Shown here piece after piece: positions 52,963 to 64,000 of a stretch of DNA of 64,000 nt. Under the pieces are notes generated by a model. That model was not told the origin of the DNA, made no database searches, and worked only from the letters and a program-made list of their open reading frames with translations. The stretch's first letter is position 1. Every line of letters begins with the position of its first letter. The stretch is from Naematelia aurantialba. Taxonomy: Eukaryota > Basidiomycota > Tremellomycetes > Tremellales > Naemateliaceae. The translations under genes and the position numbers were made by a program. The stretch is taken from positions 1-64,000 of the forward strand of contig JAKFAO010000015.1 of the NCBI GenBank assembly GCA_021527695.1, in the 5' to 3' direction.

Positions 52963-54597
52963 CTACTCGTCGCCCTCCACGAGGACCGTCTGCAAGCCCT
53001 GCGATGGGTTAGCGCTGCTCATACTCTCGGTCGATATCTCCTCTTTCCTCTCTCCTCTCTCCCTCCCACTCTAGTCTCCGGCCATGCTCGCACGAGACAC
53101 ACGTCCTCGACAACTGAACACCGCATGCCGCAGATAGACCTCGTGAGCCTCACGTTCTGGGCATCCCCACTGCACCCGCCCATCTCCATCTACGCCCACC
53201 GCAATTCCATCTCGCGCCATGCTGCCCCCTCCAGCCGCGTCCGCACGTCCTACTCCTACCCCGCACCTGCCTCTACCCGACAACCATCCCCTCAACCCTC
53301 TCATCTGGAGTCGCCTCAACCCAAAACGTCACAAGCTCACCTTGAAGCTGGTCACACCCTCGACGACCGAGGCCGACACGTAGAGCTTCTCCTTTGCGCC
53401 CTCGTCGTCATTTCGCTTTCGCTCGAGACGCACGCGGATACGGCGAGGGGGGGAGCGGATACCCTGTGCCCAGATGGCCTGGTTGAGACCGGGGGAGATG
53501 CGCACGTCCTTGACGCCCATTGTCTTCTGTGCGAATTCGACCACCGCCTTGACGGCTTTGGGTGCCTCTGCGGATTGTGAGTTTCAGGCTTCAGTTGTAG
53601 GAAGGATCACCATCAAGATGTCTAGAGTTGCAACAGAGAGCAAGACTGCGGAGGCAGAGCTGAGATGAGGGATCGGTGGGTGAGACATGAAAGATATTGG
53701 AGATCATGCAGTGAGAGATGAGATATAGGTGATGAGGGGCGAACGACCAGAACGGGACAGAAACCAGTCGACGCACTCTTCTTGAAGGACAGGTCGTGCA
53801 CGCGCTTGTGCAGGTGGATAGTGTACTCGCGGGTCACGACATCACGGAGCGCCGAACGGGTTTTGGGAGCCTAAGCGGGTCAGCAAAGGCCAAGTGGGCA
53901 TTGCGCGGGTGCCGCAGGACTAGAGGGCAGAGGAAGAGTAGCTCATGACAAGGGGTACTATATTTTGATCCATCCATGTCCAACCAGCACGCCCACGCAG
54001 CCGAGTCTAGCCTCCTCCCCTGCCTGCAGACCACGCTCTCGGGACCTCCACCTCCTCGGCGTCACTTTACACGTCTGAGGGACGAGGGAAAGAAGGCATA
54101 TCTGGGAGAAGGACGAAAGGATCATATGAATTCGCGAAGAAACCGACCTTGCGTTCCTTGGTGGGAGCCTACACGAATCAGCAAAGCTCTACATTGTCCA
54201 CGTCGCATGTCCCACGGCCCCTCCTGCTGAGCAATATCCAAGCCTCCGCCTGCGTAGCCACTGACTCGCCTGTCATGTGCGGACACGAGCGAGCCAAGGG
54301 CAAGCGTTGATGTGACCCGAGATGCAAGGCACACTGATAGAGTCGACACCACATGCTCTCTCGCGAATCGCGTCGAGCGCCAGTCCTCCAGCTCGCCCGA
54401 GCTGAGTCGAAACGCTGAAGGCTCGTCTCCACACCCATCCAGTTCCTCTACCGCATCGTCACCCATCCACATCCACATTCGCACAACTTGCATTCAGCCC
54501 ATCCTCTCTCGCCCCCCATCTCTTCTTCAGATCGCATGCTCGCCGCTCACAGCCGCCATCCCGTCCGACAAGCCCAGACGCGAACAAAACTCACCAT
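52963..54597 (-). CDS. RPL31: 60S ribosomal protein eL31
   Basis: 126 residues from five coding exons: 54595-54597 (the ATG alone), 54148-54168 (APTKERK), 53777-53870 ([20 protein letters not shown] then [11 protein letters not shown]), 53341-53567 ([67 protein letters not shown]) and 52963-52998 ([11 protein letters not shown]). Exons total 381 nt, exactly 127 codons. Introns are 426, 277, 209 and 342 bp, much longer than others in the window, as is common for ribosomal protein genes of basidiomycetes. The ATG exon was chosen because ATG is followed by the perfect donor GTGAGT at 54594 downwards and phase is kept. I looked for box C/D snoRNA motifs in the introns and found none convincing. 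Confidence 0.93.
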
Positions 54598-54987
54598 CTT
54601 GCCTACTCCTTTTGCTCAAGATTTGAGGGATAAAGAGCCTGCAAGCTATCGACGATCTTTTGCGCCTGGCAGCAACGAGACAAGCAAAAGACCGCAGAAC
54701 GCCGGCCACCGAGGCGACCGGGGATTGAATGTGGCAGTCAGATATCAATCGGATTTTACAACAGCTCTTATCTCCGATTTTAGCGTTTCTAACGCCCTCG
54801 ACGGATCACTGCTTTTTGTCCATCATCGCCTTGGGCGCGGTTCTCACATATGCATATGTATTCCTCCTAGAGACCCACAAGATTGATACTGCAATGACCC
54901 ATCCAAGATAGACTGGAATTCTCTCGCAACACCAGAGACAACCAGCCGACAACTGCTTCTTCCAGCGACCCTCCTCGACGCACCGTC
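54598..54987. other. Intergenic upstream of eL31
   Basis: 390 bp between two minus-strand genes; should hold the eL31 promoter. No gene or repeat recognised. Confidence 0.4.
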
Positions 54988-57533
54988 TCATTGTGGTTGC
55001 GGCCACGGTTGCCACTGCGCCTGCGCCGTTGCCTGCGCTTGTGCTTTCGCCTGCGCAATCTGCTGCTCCTGCGTAAGGTTCTGTTTAAACTGCTCCGCTA
55101 TATGCCGGAACTCTGCAATCGCGTCGCCTGTCTGCCCGTTTGGCATATGCGGTGGCGGGTCTCGGTTCATCCCGTTGCCCAAACTGGATCGGCGGAGATC
55201 CGCCATCTGAGGCTGGGTGGTTGCGGCTCTCTCGTACATCCTTGGCGGTGTAGGAATGCGGCTGGTCAGAGGTACTATGGGTGGGGGCTGTGATCCTGGG
55301 CGTGTGACGTCTCCGGGACCATATGCATACACCGCCGTCGATACCGCCGCGGGATGGTACCCGCTGACGTTGGGTTGGTAGACGTGCGGTGGCTGCTGAG
55401 CGGTATTCGGAGCATTAATGGGAACCACTGGTAGCTGAGGCGGGGAGGGTCGGTACTGTTGGACTGGCTGTGCCATCGGGTAGACTGGTTGAGGTACGAC
55501 CAAGGGAGCCTGCTGCCCGTTGGCCGGCGTAGGCAGTCCAGTGGAACCGATAGAAGGGGAGACGTGCGGCAACTGGGCTGCTTGAGTACTTGGTGTGGAG
55601 TGGGGTAGAGTGCTGGAGGGGATAAGAGGCGTAGCTTGACCATTCAGCTCCTCAGTCTCCGGCACGCTGGGCAAGGCTTTCGCCGCCCTCATGGACGCTG
55701 CAGCACGGGAGATCTCCTGGAGCATAGTCAGCCTGAGTCGCGAAGCGCGCAGAATACTGAGCATGCCGAGTTCACATACCTTGCGAACCAGATCCGGGAG
55801 GTCCTTTTTGGTCGCTGTCAGGATGTGCTTGGCCATCTCCAGCTCGCGTTGACTCTTTGTCGCTCGTTCAGCTTCAAGCTCCTTTCTCAACGCTTGCACT
55901 TCGTCCGCCAGAGCCTGTATGCCTGGTTTGGTATCCTCTCCATCAGACTGTCCGTTGGTTGTCGTGTTTCTCAGTGCCTCGACTTCTCTCTTCAAGGCTT
56001 GCACCTCGAGAGCGAGATCGAGTGCCGACTGGTCTGTCGTGCCAGCCACAACTGGATTGCGTTTGCTTTCCAAAAGCGCCCATTCGTCTTCATCGTTGTT
56101 CTCTTGGTCCTGCCCTTTGATCTCATCCCCGCCCTCCTGGGCTTTGGCCTCGAGCCACCTTTTCCCTTTCAGTCGCTTCTTCTCCAGTGCTCGCCAGCTC
56201 ATGTCCCGAACTGTGGCATCATCTCCCAGAGCGAGCCACATCTCATTCTCCATATCGTCGCATCTTTCTTCCAGGTAGGTTTTGAGCTGCTCCACAGACT
56301 CGACACGGGTGATAAGGTCATTGAGCAGCTCTTTCGCGCGACTGCGCTTCTCTTGTCGAGTAGGCCGATCTGACGAGTCGACCGCAGTAGGATCCTCTTT
56401 GGCGGCCGCCATCCCACCTGGAGCCATCTCGACATCTTCTGTTACCGGAAGAGGAGGCGGAGCAGTACTCGGTGCCGGCGGGGTTCCTATAGGCATAGAT
56501 TGCGTCGGGCTCTCTTCTAGCTTGGCCAGCCGCTCGCGTATCCCGTCAAGCTCTAGATTCCGCACATCTCCTTCAGCGACACCAGGCACGGCTATTGCGC
56601 GTTTGAGCAAGACGGTGAGAGCATCTTGCAGCTCGATCATCCGCCGGTTCAGCTCTCTCTCGGTTTCGTCGACACGTCGTTGTGCTTCGGACAACGCCAG
56701 ACCGGCCGACGAGGACACGAAGGGGCGGGAAAATGAGCGCATGCGGGTGAGGTGTCGAGCGGCGAGGGCGAGGCTCGACGTAGAAACGAGGGCGGCATGC
56801 ATTGTTCTGCACGTACTCAGCATGCTGCGCGTGCCAATCGTGCTACACAATCCTCAGAAGAGACACGGACCTCGTGAATTCTTGTAATCCTAGTGCAACC
56901 GAGCCCGGCTCTCCCTTCAGCACACCGTCATCCCCACGACTCGAACTCTGTGACCGCACCGGCCTCTTCCCCGCATCTAGCAGATTCCCTCTTGAGCGTG
57001 ATCCTTCGTAGTCCGCCCCACCGGGCGAGCGCGACCTCTTCCGTGGAGCTAGATAAGACGTAGATGGTCTCGAGTCGGAGCCTTCACGCGGACGCTCGGG
57101 AGAGCGTGACCGCCGGGCGGCGATCTCTCCAGGTTCAGTGCTAGAACCTCGTGTCCTGCTAAGGATTAACCTCCAATCACAAAATTACACATCCAGAAGC
57201 CAAACTGAAGGCTTGCCAGCAGACTCAGAGATGACAGACGTACCTCGTCTCCAGCTGGCGATAGACGTCGGACATCGTCCTCGGGGGGCTCCTGGGCTTG
57301 GGTAGTCCTGCGCTCTCGGAACCTTTGATGGGACTCGTGACTTTGCGGAAGTTTCGGTCTGGACTAGAAAGTCGTCGAGGCGACCCAACGGGAGGAGGAC
57401 GCGAACTGGAGCTCCCGTCGGCAGGCCAGCCCGCGCGCCTCTGGGTTTCCCAGTACCGCTCATCCCTTGGGTGCGTCTTCTGTCGCCACGCTTCCCACGA
57501 GCGTTCGTCGTCGGGTCGTGGCGGGGGAGGCAT
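54988..57533 (-). CDS. Coiled-coil, Arg/Ser-rich and Gln/Pro-rich protein, unrecognised
   Basis: Three exons: 57533 to about 57242 (MPPPPRPDDERSWEAWRQK ... SDVYRQLETR), a middle exon to about 56870 (RRSRSPERPREGSDSR, APRKRSRSPGG; RS-rich), and the long exon from about 56815 to 54988. The last has a heptad-rich coiled coil (ALSEAQRRVDETERELNRRM, ALEVQALKREVEALRN, ADEVQALRKELEAERATKSQ), then a Pro/Gln/Ala-rich tail (QPPHVYQPNVSGYHP, AQAKAQAQATAQAQWQPWPQ). About 740 residues. The composition suggests a nuclear RNA- or transcription-related protein, by inference only. The segment at about 55738-55780 (CELGMLSILRASRLRLTM) may be a retained small intron, since splice-like borders occur there. Confidence 0.7.
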
Positions 57534-57917
57534 GGGACGCAAGAATCCAAGATGTGAGAGACGTGATCTGGTTTACACTACTCAGACCGAGCACGGAAGT
57601 ATTTCTGCCAGGTGACCTCGGCTGTCAACAGTTGAGGTTCCCAATGGCAGTTGTAGGGGGCCGGTGATGCTTCTCATTAGAGGACGGGGGGTGGTTGCAG
57701 GTAATTCTCTAGCACCCGACACGACGGCTGGGAGATCAAGACATGAGCCATGCATCTCTCTCTCTCTCCTCTCACTTGCCAGCGCAGACCTATGCCTTGG
57801 GACCGGCAACCAAGTCCTGTAAAGCAATTTGCCACCGCGATCTCTCGGCGTCATCCGCTGTAAGCTGGTACGCGTTTGAACTCACTCGATTCTTTCCTCT
57901 CTGTATACAGTTCCAAG
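57534..57917. promoter_or_regulatory. Divergent intergenic region
   Basis: 384 bp between the coiled-coil gene (-) and the Tul1-like gene (+), containing a CT-rich tract (about 57760-57780) typical of fungal promoters. No gene recognised. Confidence 0.5.
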
Positions 57918-60900
57918 ATGTCTGGTCCAGCAGCTGAAGGCGGTCCTGCATCGCCAGCTGGAGCGCCTTCCTCGGAGCCGGCAGCTGCTACGGCTGCCTC
58001 GGGCAATGCGGCGCCGGCAAGTGCAGCTGCAACGGCGCAACAACGGCGTGAACGGCTAGCAGCGCTGCCTCCAGGTGTGCTGATGGATGGGCAAACGCCA
58101 GTGCAGCCTCCACGGCCCAACCTCGGGTCGATGCTCTTCTTGACTGCTTTCTTCTTCTTCATGTCGGGTGGAAACAACATGCCCGAGACTCGTATTGTCG
58201 TAGGGCCGGATGGACAGATCAGGCAAAGGGTCACCGAACTCGACATGGCAAGGACGTACGTGGACGAGTATACCGGCTGGATGAATGGGACTGGCAACTG
58301 GACCGAGGTGAGTTTACAGAGTCAACGGACACTCTACAGCGAGCAGGGCGATATGTCTGATTGTTGCTGATCATATGACAGCCTGCAGCCCCGGTCATCC
58401 TCCCGATATCGATCCTACCACCCGAGTACCAACATGACCCTTCCAATTCATTCTTCACCAACATGACCGGGTTCTACCGTGAAGCCAAAGTTCACGTTGT
58501 CAACCTTCTGGATCCACAGGCTTCCGATTCCCCATTCTTTCGTCAGGTCGATCTTCCAAACCTGAACACGTCGAGCTGGAACGAGACATTGGCGGAAGAG
58601 CTGCGCGGTTCATGGGAGTGGGCAGCAGTAGATAGATGGGATATGAACATTCGAGAGCGGGAGGTGGAAGCCAACACGACCAATTGGACTTGGATCAGGG
58701 GCTCTGCAACGATCTATGCCGGCGAAGACAGCAGCATCGACTACAACTTCTACGGTTTACATCACCTTGCCAACGGGACGTACGAGCTGTTTGCTCAACC
58801 AGACGGAGTCAAGATCGACATTCGCAATATTCCGAGACTGTACACGGCACACCACAACGAGTCTGCTCAGATTATATTAGCGGAACTGGAGAAAGAGCTG
58901 TCAATCCAGGAAGGAAACATCCTGTTAACCGACGCCAAGCTGGATGGTAGGTCACAGATAGCGTCGAGGCTGAAGCGCAGAACCCACGGAAACAAAGTGT
59001 TCCCTCCTGATCCACCTCGCATTGCCTCCCTTACCTGCTGGATGGGCGAGCGAGGATATAGAATTGTACGAGAGCGAGATGCGAGTTCCCACGGGCATCC
59101 GATCGAGTCTCGCTCGTCCGCCAAACTACTGGGACGGCGTCGGGCTTGGTGGGGTCGTGATTGCCGACGAGTGTGGTTGGGCTATTGGGCTGGATCGAGG
59201 CACGGGTGTCAAGATCGACGACTTTTGGCGCAAATCTATCGATTGTGAGTGTTCGGCATCCCCTGCACCCAAGGTGATTAGTCCCGTTAACGCTATCTCA
59301 AGATGCCGCCTTTGCGACGGTGTGTCAATTGGCTGTCCTGGTCCTGCTCGTCCGCCAGATGGAGGCTACTCGGACCCCATCGACGCTGGCCAAGGTGTCG
59401 CTGTGGACCATCGTTCTCATGGGAATCTCCGACTCTTGGATATTCTCCGCCCACGTCGTCGTAGGCATTATGAGCGATAACCGAGCCAGCATGGCCATGT
59501 TGGTTCCTGGCTTCTTGTGTCTGTGCAGCGCTATTGTCTTTGGCCCGGTCAGCTATCCCTCTCTCGGCTCGCCAAATGTTTGCTGACGCACATAGCGATA
59601 CGCGGTGTTGCTTCACCGCATTCAAGCGCCTGAGCGGGTGATCCCACCCCGACCGACGCCATCTCCCTCGCCACCACCGCCGGCTACAGCACCTGGCACC
59701 CTCCCTACCCCCGCTGTACAGCCGAACCTGGCGCCACCTCCAGAACCCATCTCTACTCGCGCAAGGAACCTATTCGCAGATCACCCTGGCGTGCGCTGTG
59801 AGTACCTCGTCCTTCAGCCCCTATTCCTGGCCATTCAGCGGATGTGGGATGTGACAGGGCTGATGGAACCAGGGCTCGGAGGATTGTTCCTCATCTTCGT
59901 CGTGTTTCAAGTTGCACTCGTGCCGCCGATCGTCCCATTCTTCCTCTTCACTATGTACTCGTTCTGGATCCCACAGATATGGCGGAATGCCAGGCGCGGT
60001 ACATCGCATGCGCTGGATCATACTTTTGTTATTGGCACTTCGATCGGTCGACTCGGCCTCCCGCTCTGTAAGTTGCCGTTGCCGCTACCCTTCCATCTCC
60101 CAGTCCTCCACCCCTACCCTTTCACCCCTCCTTGCCTACCTCTGCCTAGACGCCTACTACCTCTTCCCCCTCTGCTTCTTGCGAGTGGTCCATCTTCGGG
60201 CGGGGAACCCGATCCGCATCGCAGCTGAGCAGCCAGACGCATTCGCATGTCCCGAGAACGTCTTCTTCATCAAGACAACGCAGTGGGTTTGGGGCCTCGT
60301 AGCGTGGCAGTGGTTCCAGATCATGGTGATGATTGCGCAAGAGCGTTTCGGCCCTGCATTCTTGTACGTCCGCCATTGGTTCAACAGCAAACGAGCGAAC
60401 GCTGATGTAGAACCTCAGTCTGCCCAAGAGCGTGAGTGACTGTCACGCCTCGAATGAGACTATACATTCCGTCTGTGGTCGTTGTGGTTGCGTCGTGGTC
60501 GTGGTCGCGGTGTGATCGTGGTTGTGGCGGTGGTTGCGTTGTCGTCGTGGTTGCGTTGTGTTTTGGCTATGGTCAGGGGGAGGAGGGGAGGAGGGGAGGA
60601 GGGGAGGTGGGGAGGGGAGGGGGGAAGCGGAGGAGGAGGGGCCGTCGTGGCTGCTGTGCTGTGCTGATGTGCTCAGTTCGCCCCGGAAGAACTATACAAC
60701 TACCACCCCCTGCTCCCTTCGCCCGACCCGGAAAACCCCTCGTCACCATTCACAGGCCCAGACCGAGACGGCCTCGGACCGGGCACCGACGAAAAAACAT
60801 GTTCGATCTGTATGGAAGAGGTGGACACGCGCCCGGGACCCTCGTCAGAGGTCTTACTCGGCATCAATCCACGTCGCTCGTATGCGCTCGCACCGTGTCA

Positions 60901-61064
60901 TCACTTGTTTCACACAAAGTGTCTCCAGCAGTGGCTGGCTATCAAAGTGGGCTTCTCCCCTCCCCCTCCCTATCTCCCTCTCCACACCCTCTCTGGGCCA
61001 AACATACGCTAACAATCAACAGACAATCTGTCCGCTGTGCAAGAGGAGCTTGCCACCCTTGTGA
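57918..61064 (+). CDS. Tul1/Dsc1-type transmembrane RING-H2 ubiquitin ligase
   Basis: Subunit of the Golgi/endosomal Dsc (Tul1) E3 complex, which in fission yeast cleaves SREBP via ubiquitination and in budding yeast handles membrane-protein quality control. Start ATG 57918. N-terminal Ala/Pro-rich tail, anchor LGSMLFLTAFFFFMSG, a long lumenal domain with sequons (FYREAKVHVVNLLDPQA, IRGSATIYAGEDSSIDY, YGLHHLANGTYELFAQPDG, VGLGGVVIADECGWAIGL), a multi-pass membrane domain (AAFATVCQLAVLVLLVRQM, WTIVLMGISDSWIFSAHVVV, FLIFVVFQVALVPPIVPFFL, FYLFPLCF-like) and a C-terminal RING-H2: CSICMEEV, APCHHLFHTKCLQQW and CPLCKRSLPPL split by an intron, stop at 61062-61064. Nine or so introns; one near 60435-60687 is long and very G-rich. 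Confidence 0.9.
60470..60655 (+). repeat. G/T- and G/A-rich low-complexity intron segment
   Basis: Lies in the intron between QSAQER and FAPEELYNYHPLL of the Tul1-like gene. First half is rich in CGTGGTTGTG-like units, second half is GGGGAGGAGGGGAGG-like with many G-runs on the coding strand. Confidence 0.85.
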
Positions 61065-61257
61065 CATTCCACCAGCCATATCAGCATACACTCTCATTGT
61101 TGTAATCTATCATATCGTCGCATGCATGGGAATCCAGCACACGGGGCCCAAAAGAAAATTATCAACAGTTTCAGATGTCCTTGTGCGATTATTTTACCTC
61201 CTGCCCCACCCCAGTCCATTACCGTTCACCTTTGCTGTCCCACAGCAAACTTCTTTC

Positions 61258-64000
61258 TCAATGCTTCTTTATCGTTCGCCTCCGCTTTACGGTCGGTTCC
61301 ACACTGGCGCTGCGTGCCCGTTGTGATTCCTGCGTAGCAAACTCTAGATCGAAATCAAAATTGTCGACGTCCATCGCCCGAGTAAGATCTATCTCCATGT
61401 CGAGCCCTGGCAATACTGCGTCATCCGGGGAATCCGCTTCTTGAGCAGGCGCTGGCCGCTTGCTAGGAGTAGCTTGTTGCGGTGGTGGCGAGAAAGTAAG
61501 CGAACGAGTACGCTCTCGATCAAGCCCATTCCGATTCCCATTGGCATTCCCATTCCCATTAACAGCCGCCCCACCCTCCTCGTCGCCGTCGGTCTCATCG
61601 CCAAGGGTCGCTGCATCACCCTCGCCGCTCGTGCTTGCAGCTCTCGCTCCGTCCTGCATCATCTTAGCGCTCGCCAACTTGACATTGGGATCCTTTCCGG
61701 CGATATTCAACAACCGTTTCTCGTACAGTCTGTATCCGTCCCACGCCTTGTTGGCATTCACTTCGAGGCCCGCCCTTGAGATACCCTCTTCTAGCTGGGT
61801 TTTGAGCTTCAACGCGCCTTGACCCGTGATTGGGCCTAGCAAGGGAATCAAGATTTTGAGTAGAGTAAGACTCTGAGCACGTTTCTTCGCGAGCCGCGTC
61901 TTGGCATCACGGTTCTTCGTCGCCATCTCTTGCTTGACAAGACTCGATAGCTTCCGCGATAAGAAGTCAAGTAGGGCGACGTGCATGTCGCTCGCGTCGT
62001 CGGGATGTATCTGCCTGAGGACCGTGAAGTGCGTGCCGTGTATGATGAAGGCTGAAGCGATGACCTTGGCGAGAGCCGTAGTCGCCACCGGTTCATCAGC
62101 GTCAGAGTCGAGAAAGATGGTGAAGGACTACATCGATCAGCTCGTGTTACCATCCAGACTGCATCGACTCACACTCTGCAATGCAGAACTTGCGACGTGC
62201 TGAACTGTATCGGCTTGCTTGTTGTAAATCCCCTCATCACGAAGAACATCCACTAATTTGCGAACAATGGCGTCGTATGTGGAGTCGAACCGTCCATACT
62301 GTGCCAGCGGTTCTTTGGCATGCTCGACATCCAGCACTCCGCATCGGATGGCGCCAACAAAGACCGACACTAGTTGAAGGAAGAGGAAGTCGTCCTGCGC
62401 ACGCTTGAGTGGCTCGTCTGCTATGATTAGAAAGCATAAGGACGGAAATGAGGTCAACACACCATGTTCGTCATCTGCAGCTCCACCGGTCTCTTCCAAA
62501 TCGGTAGCGTACCGTTCGACTGCAGCCTGGAATGCTCCGCCTAAACGGTGCTGTACTTCGTCGGCCATGGTAATTGGGCAAGCCTTGGCAGCTGGGGCCG
62601 AGGACCGAGATGAGAACAAGACATGCAGGTTGACGAAGGAAATGAAGGCCTGTGAAGCACGGATATCAGCCTGGGTTCTGACTGACTCGAAGGAACGTAT
62701 GTACCTGCCGTCGGACAGCTTCGGTAGCATTCGTACGGTCTCTCAACGATAATCTCTTGAAGACTTCAATGGCACGATCGCGCCGCACGGACAGCTTGTC
62801 TGCTGCGTTTGGATTTTCAGAATCTTCCTGTGTAAAACGCTTGAAAAGCCAAGTCATGTGAAGGAAGACGAGCTGAATGGCGTATTCAACCATCTACAGA
62901 TCTTAGCTCGCGGCAGAGCACAGAACAGAACGAACCTGTGCTTCCTCCTTGTACCCCACTTCTCCGCGTTCGGCGAATGAGCACACGATATCCCAGCCGC
63001 TAGATTGTTGGTCGTCATCTTCCATCACCTCCGTCAAGTCCCGACTCCGTGCTAACAAGACCGCTCGAAGGATGATAGCCTCTAATTGTGCTAGCCGATC
63101 TTCATCCAGCGTCATCGTTGAGACCTCCTCGCCGTCTATAGCGTCTCTCAAGCTAGCAAAAAGGCTATCTTGCAGTTCTGCCAACTTGGCCGAATTAGCA
63201 GCTACCATAGCTTGATTTGCGGCAAGGTGATTGATGGCTCGGATCGCGGCTGTAAGGACGCCTTGATTCGTTTGTTTGAGGAATTGCGCAGAGACGTCGT
63301 CCCACAGCTTATCGTACGCCGTTCCCATGCGCATGCCGAGATACAGTTCCAACTTCATCTGTTCCACAATGGACAGGATACCTGCCATGCGCGTAACATC
63401 GGTCTGGTGTTTGGTGAAGAGTCGAGGCAGAACATTTATGAGCACTTTGGTTTTCTCCTCGCCATCCTCCTAATACTTGTCAGTCAGATCCCGTTTGGTA
63501 CGCTTACATTATGTTCCCGCTTGATACAAGCTATGAGAATCTGAAGCATGAAATTTTCCTCCGCTTCATCTAGGAGCCACATATCCTTGTCCGCAGTGGA
63601 ATGATCCAGCAAGAGGTATTCAACCAACCCTTGCCATTGTTGCAAGGACTCGACTTCGGCATAGAGAGCCTCCACCGCCGCACTTGCTCGGTTGATGGAC
63701 TGTAGGGGTGAAGACAGTAGCGTTGCGTGTTTTGATGTGCTGGGATCGTCGGCAGAGTCCAGGGAATCGGCTGTCTTAACAAGAATGGAGGCGAAAGCTT
63801 TCCACTCGAGATAGCCAATCATTTGGTCATCGGTGATTTTGCCAGCTCGCTTCTTCGCACTGCCCCGAGCCCCATCCCATCTGGACTTCAGTTCCTCCTC
63901 TTCTTCGTCCCACATGCCAATGACAAATCCGGCCGCAGCCTTGCGGACACGAGGCTCCTGGTCAAACAGAAGTCGTGCCACTTGTGCTCTGCGTCGCTGA
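61258..64000 (-). CDS. Cohesin subunit Scc3/STAG, C-terminal part (5' end beyond window)
   Basis: HEAT-repeat cohesin regulator that binds Scc1/Rad21 and DNA. Joined exons from the right edge: QEPRVRKAAAGFVIGMWDEE, ITDDQMIGYLEWKAFASILV, EENFMLQILIACIKREHN, TKVLINVLPRLFTKHQTDVT, MAGILSIVEQMKLELYLGMR, YDKLWDDVSAQFLKQTNQGV, HLAANQAMVAANSAKLAELQ, VEYAIQLVFLHMTWLFKRFT, RDRAIEVFKRLSLRDRTNAT, AFISFVNLHVLFSS, ALAKVIASAFIIHGTHFTVL, HVALLDFLSRKLSSLV and LGPITGQGALKLKTQLEEGI. The C-terminus is acidic and low-complexity with a short basic end (TVKRRRTIKKH), a possible nuclear localisation signal. Stop at 61258. The identification rests on the repeat pattern and the LLDFLSR/LGPITG region; the N-terminal STAG domain is outside the window. 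Confidence 0.85.

Noticed and set aside
52381..53580. 399-codon plus-strand open frame after the GT71-like gene
   Set aside because: It lies antisense to eL31 exons and has low-complexity composition without motifs.
53568..53776. Box C/D snoRNA in an eL31 intron
   Set aside because: CTGA strings and a TGATGG-like string occur, but there is no proper RTGATGA box with terminal pairing.

Overview
The window looks like nuclear DNA of a basidiomycete, most likely a tremellomycete yeast of the Cryptococcus/Kwoniella/Saitozyma type. The reasons are many short introns (about 45-75 nt, GT...AG), dense genes on both strands, short intergenic regions, and a gene set rich in membrane-anchored glycosyltransferases, a capsule-associated-type SGNH protein and a multi-WSC wall protein. 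Nothing prokaryotic was seen. Exon joins were worked out by hand from splice signals, reading phase and, where possible, paralogue comparison; gene ends are firmer than individual introns.

Region 1 to 44 kb is a loose glycan-gene cluster. It holds three GT18-like enzymes (<1-1490 +, 27355-29411 -, 38909-41300 -), three GT61/DUF563 enzymes (4553-6591 +, 29772-32146 +, 32751-35725 -) and two paralogous GT-B-like type II membrane proteins of a family I cannot name (13850-15992 +, 42169-44005 -). With them lie an SGNH-fold capsule-associated-type protein (8593-10933 -) and a huge secreted DUF1996 + 11xWSC wall protein (18988-24440 +). A GT71-like mannosyltransferase (50334-52384 +) follows the transposon. 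GT18 and GT61 genes occur as near neighbours three times; one pair is head to head over a 360-bp shared promoter. Between them sit a Spo7-like phosphatase subunit, a secreted M24 peptidase, a conserved fungal protein whose intron carries a solo LTR, a cytochrome P450 that lost its heme-ligand cysteine, and an FAD oxidoreductase full of in-frame tandem repeats.

Region 44.1-50.0 kb is a complete Ty1/copia LTR retrotransposon. It has identical 117-bp LTRs, a 5-bp target duplication AGAAA, and a primer-binding site matching an internal half of tRNA-Lys(UUU). Its pol frame is interrupted by a 412-bp solo LTR of another element with its own duplication CCACC.

Region 50-64 kb is ordinary housekeeping: the GT71-like enzyme, ribosomal protein eL31 with a start-codon-only first coding exon, a coiled-coil/Gln-Pro-rich nuclear-looking protein, a Tul1/Dsc1-type RING-H2 membrane ubiquitin ligase, and the C-terminal part of a cohesin Scc3/STAG subunit running off the right edge.

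The inferred common theme is Golgi or secretory glycan assembly and wall/capsule building, with recent retroelement activity and many micro- and minisatellites concentrated at 32-39 kb.
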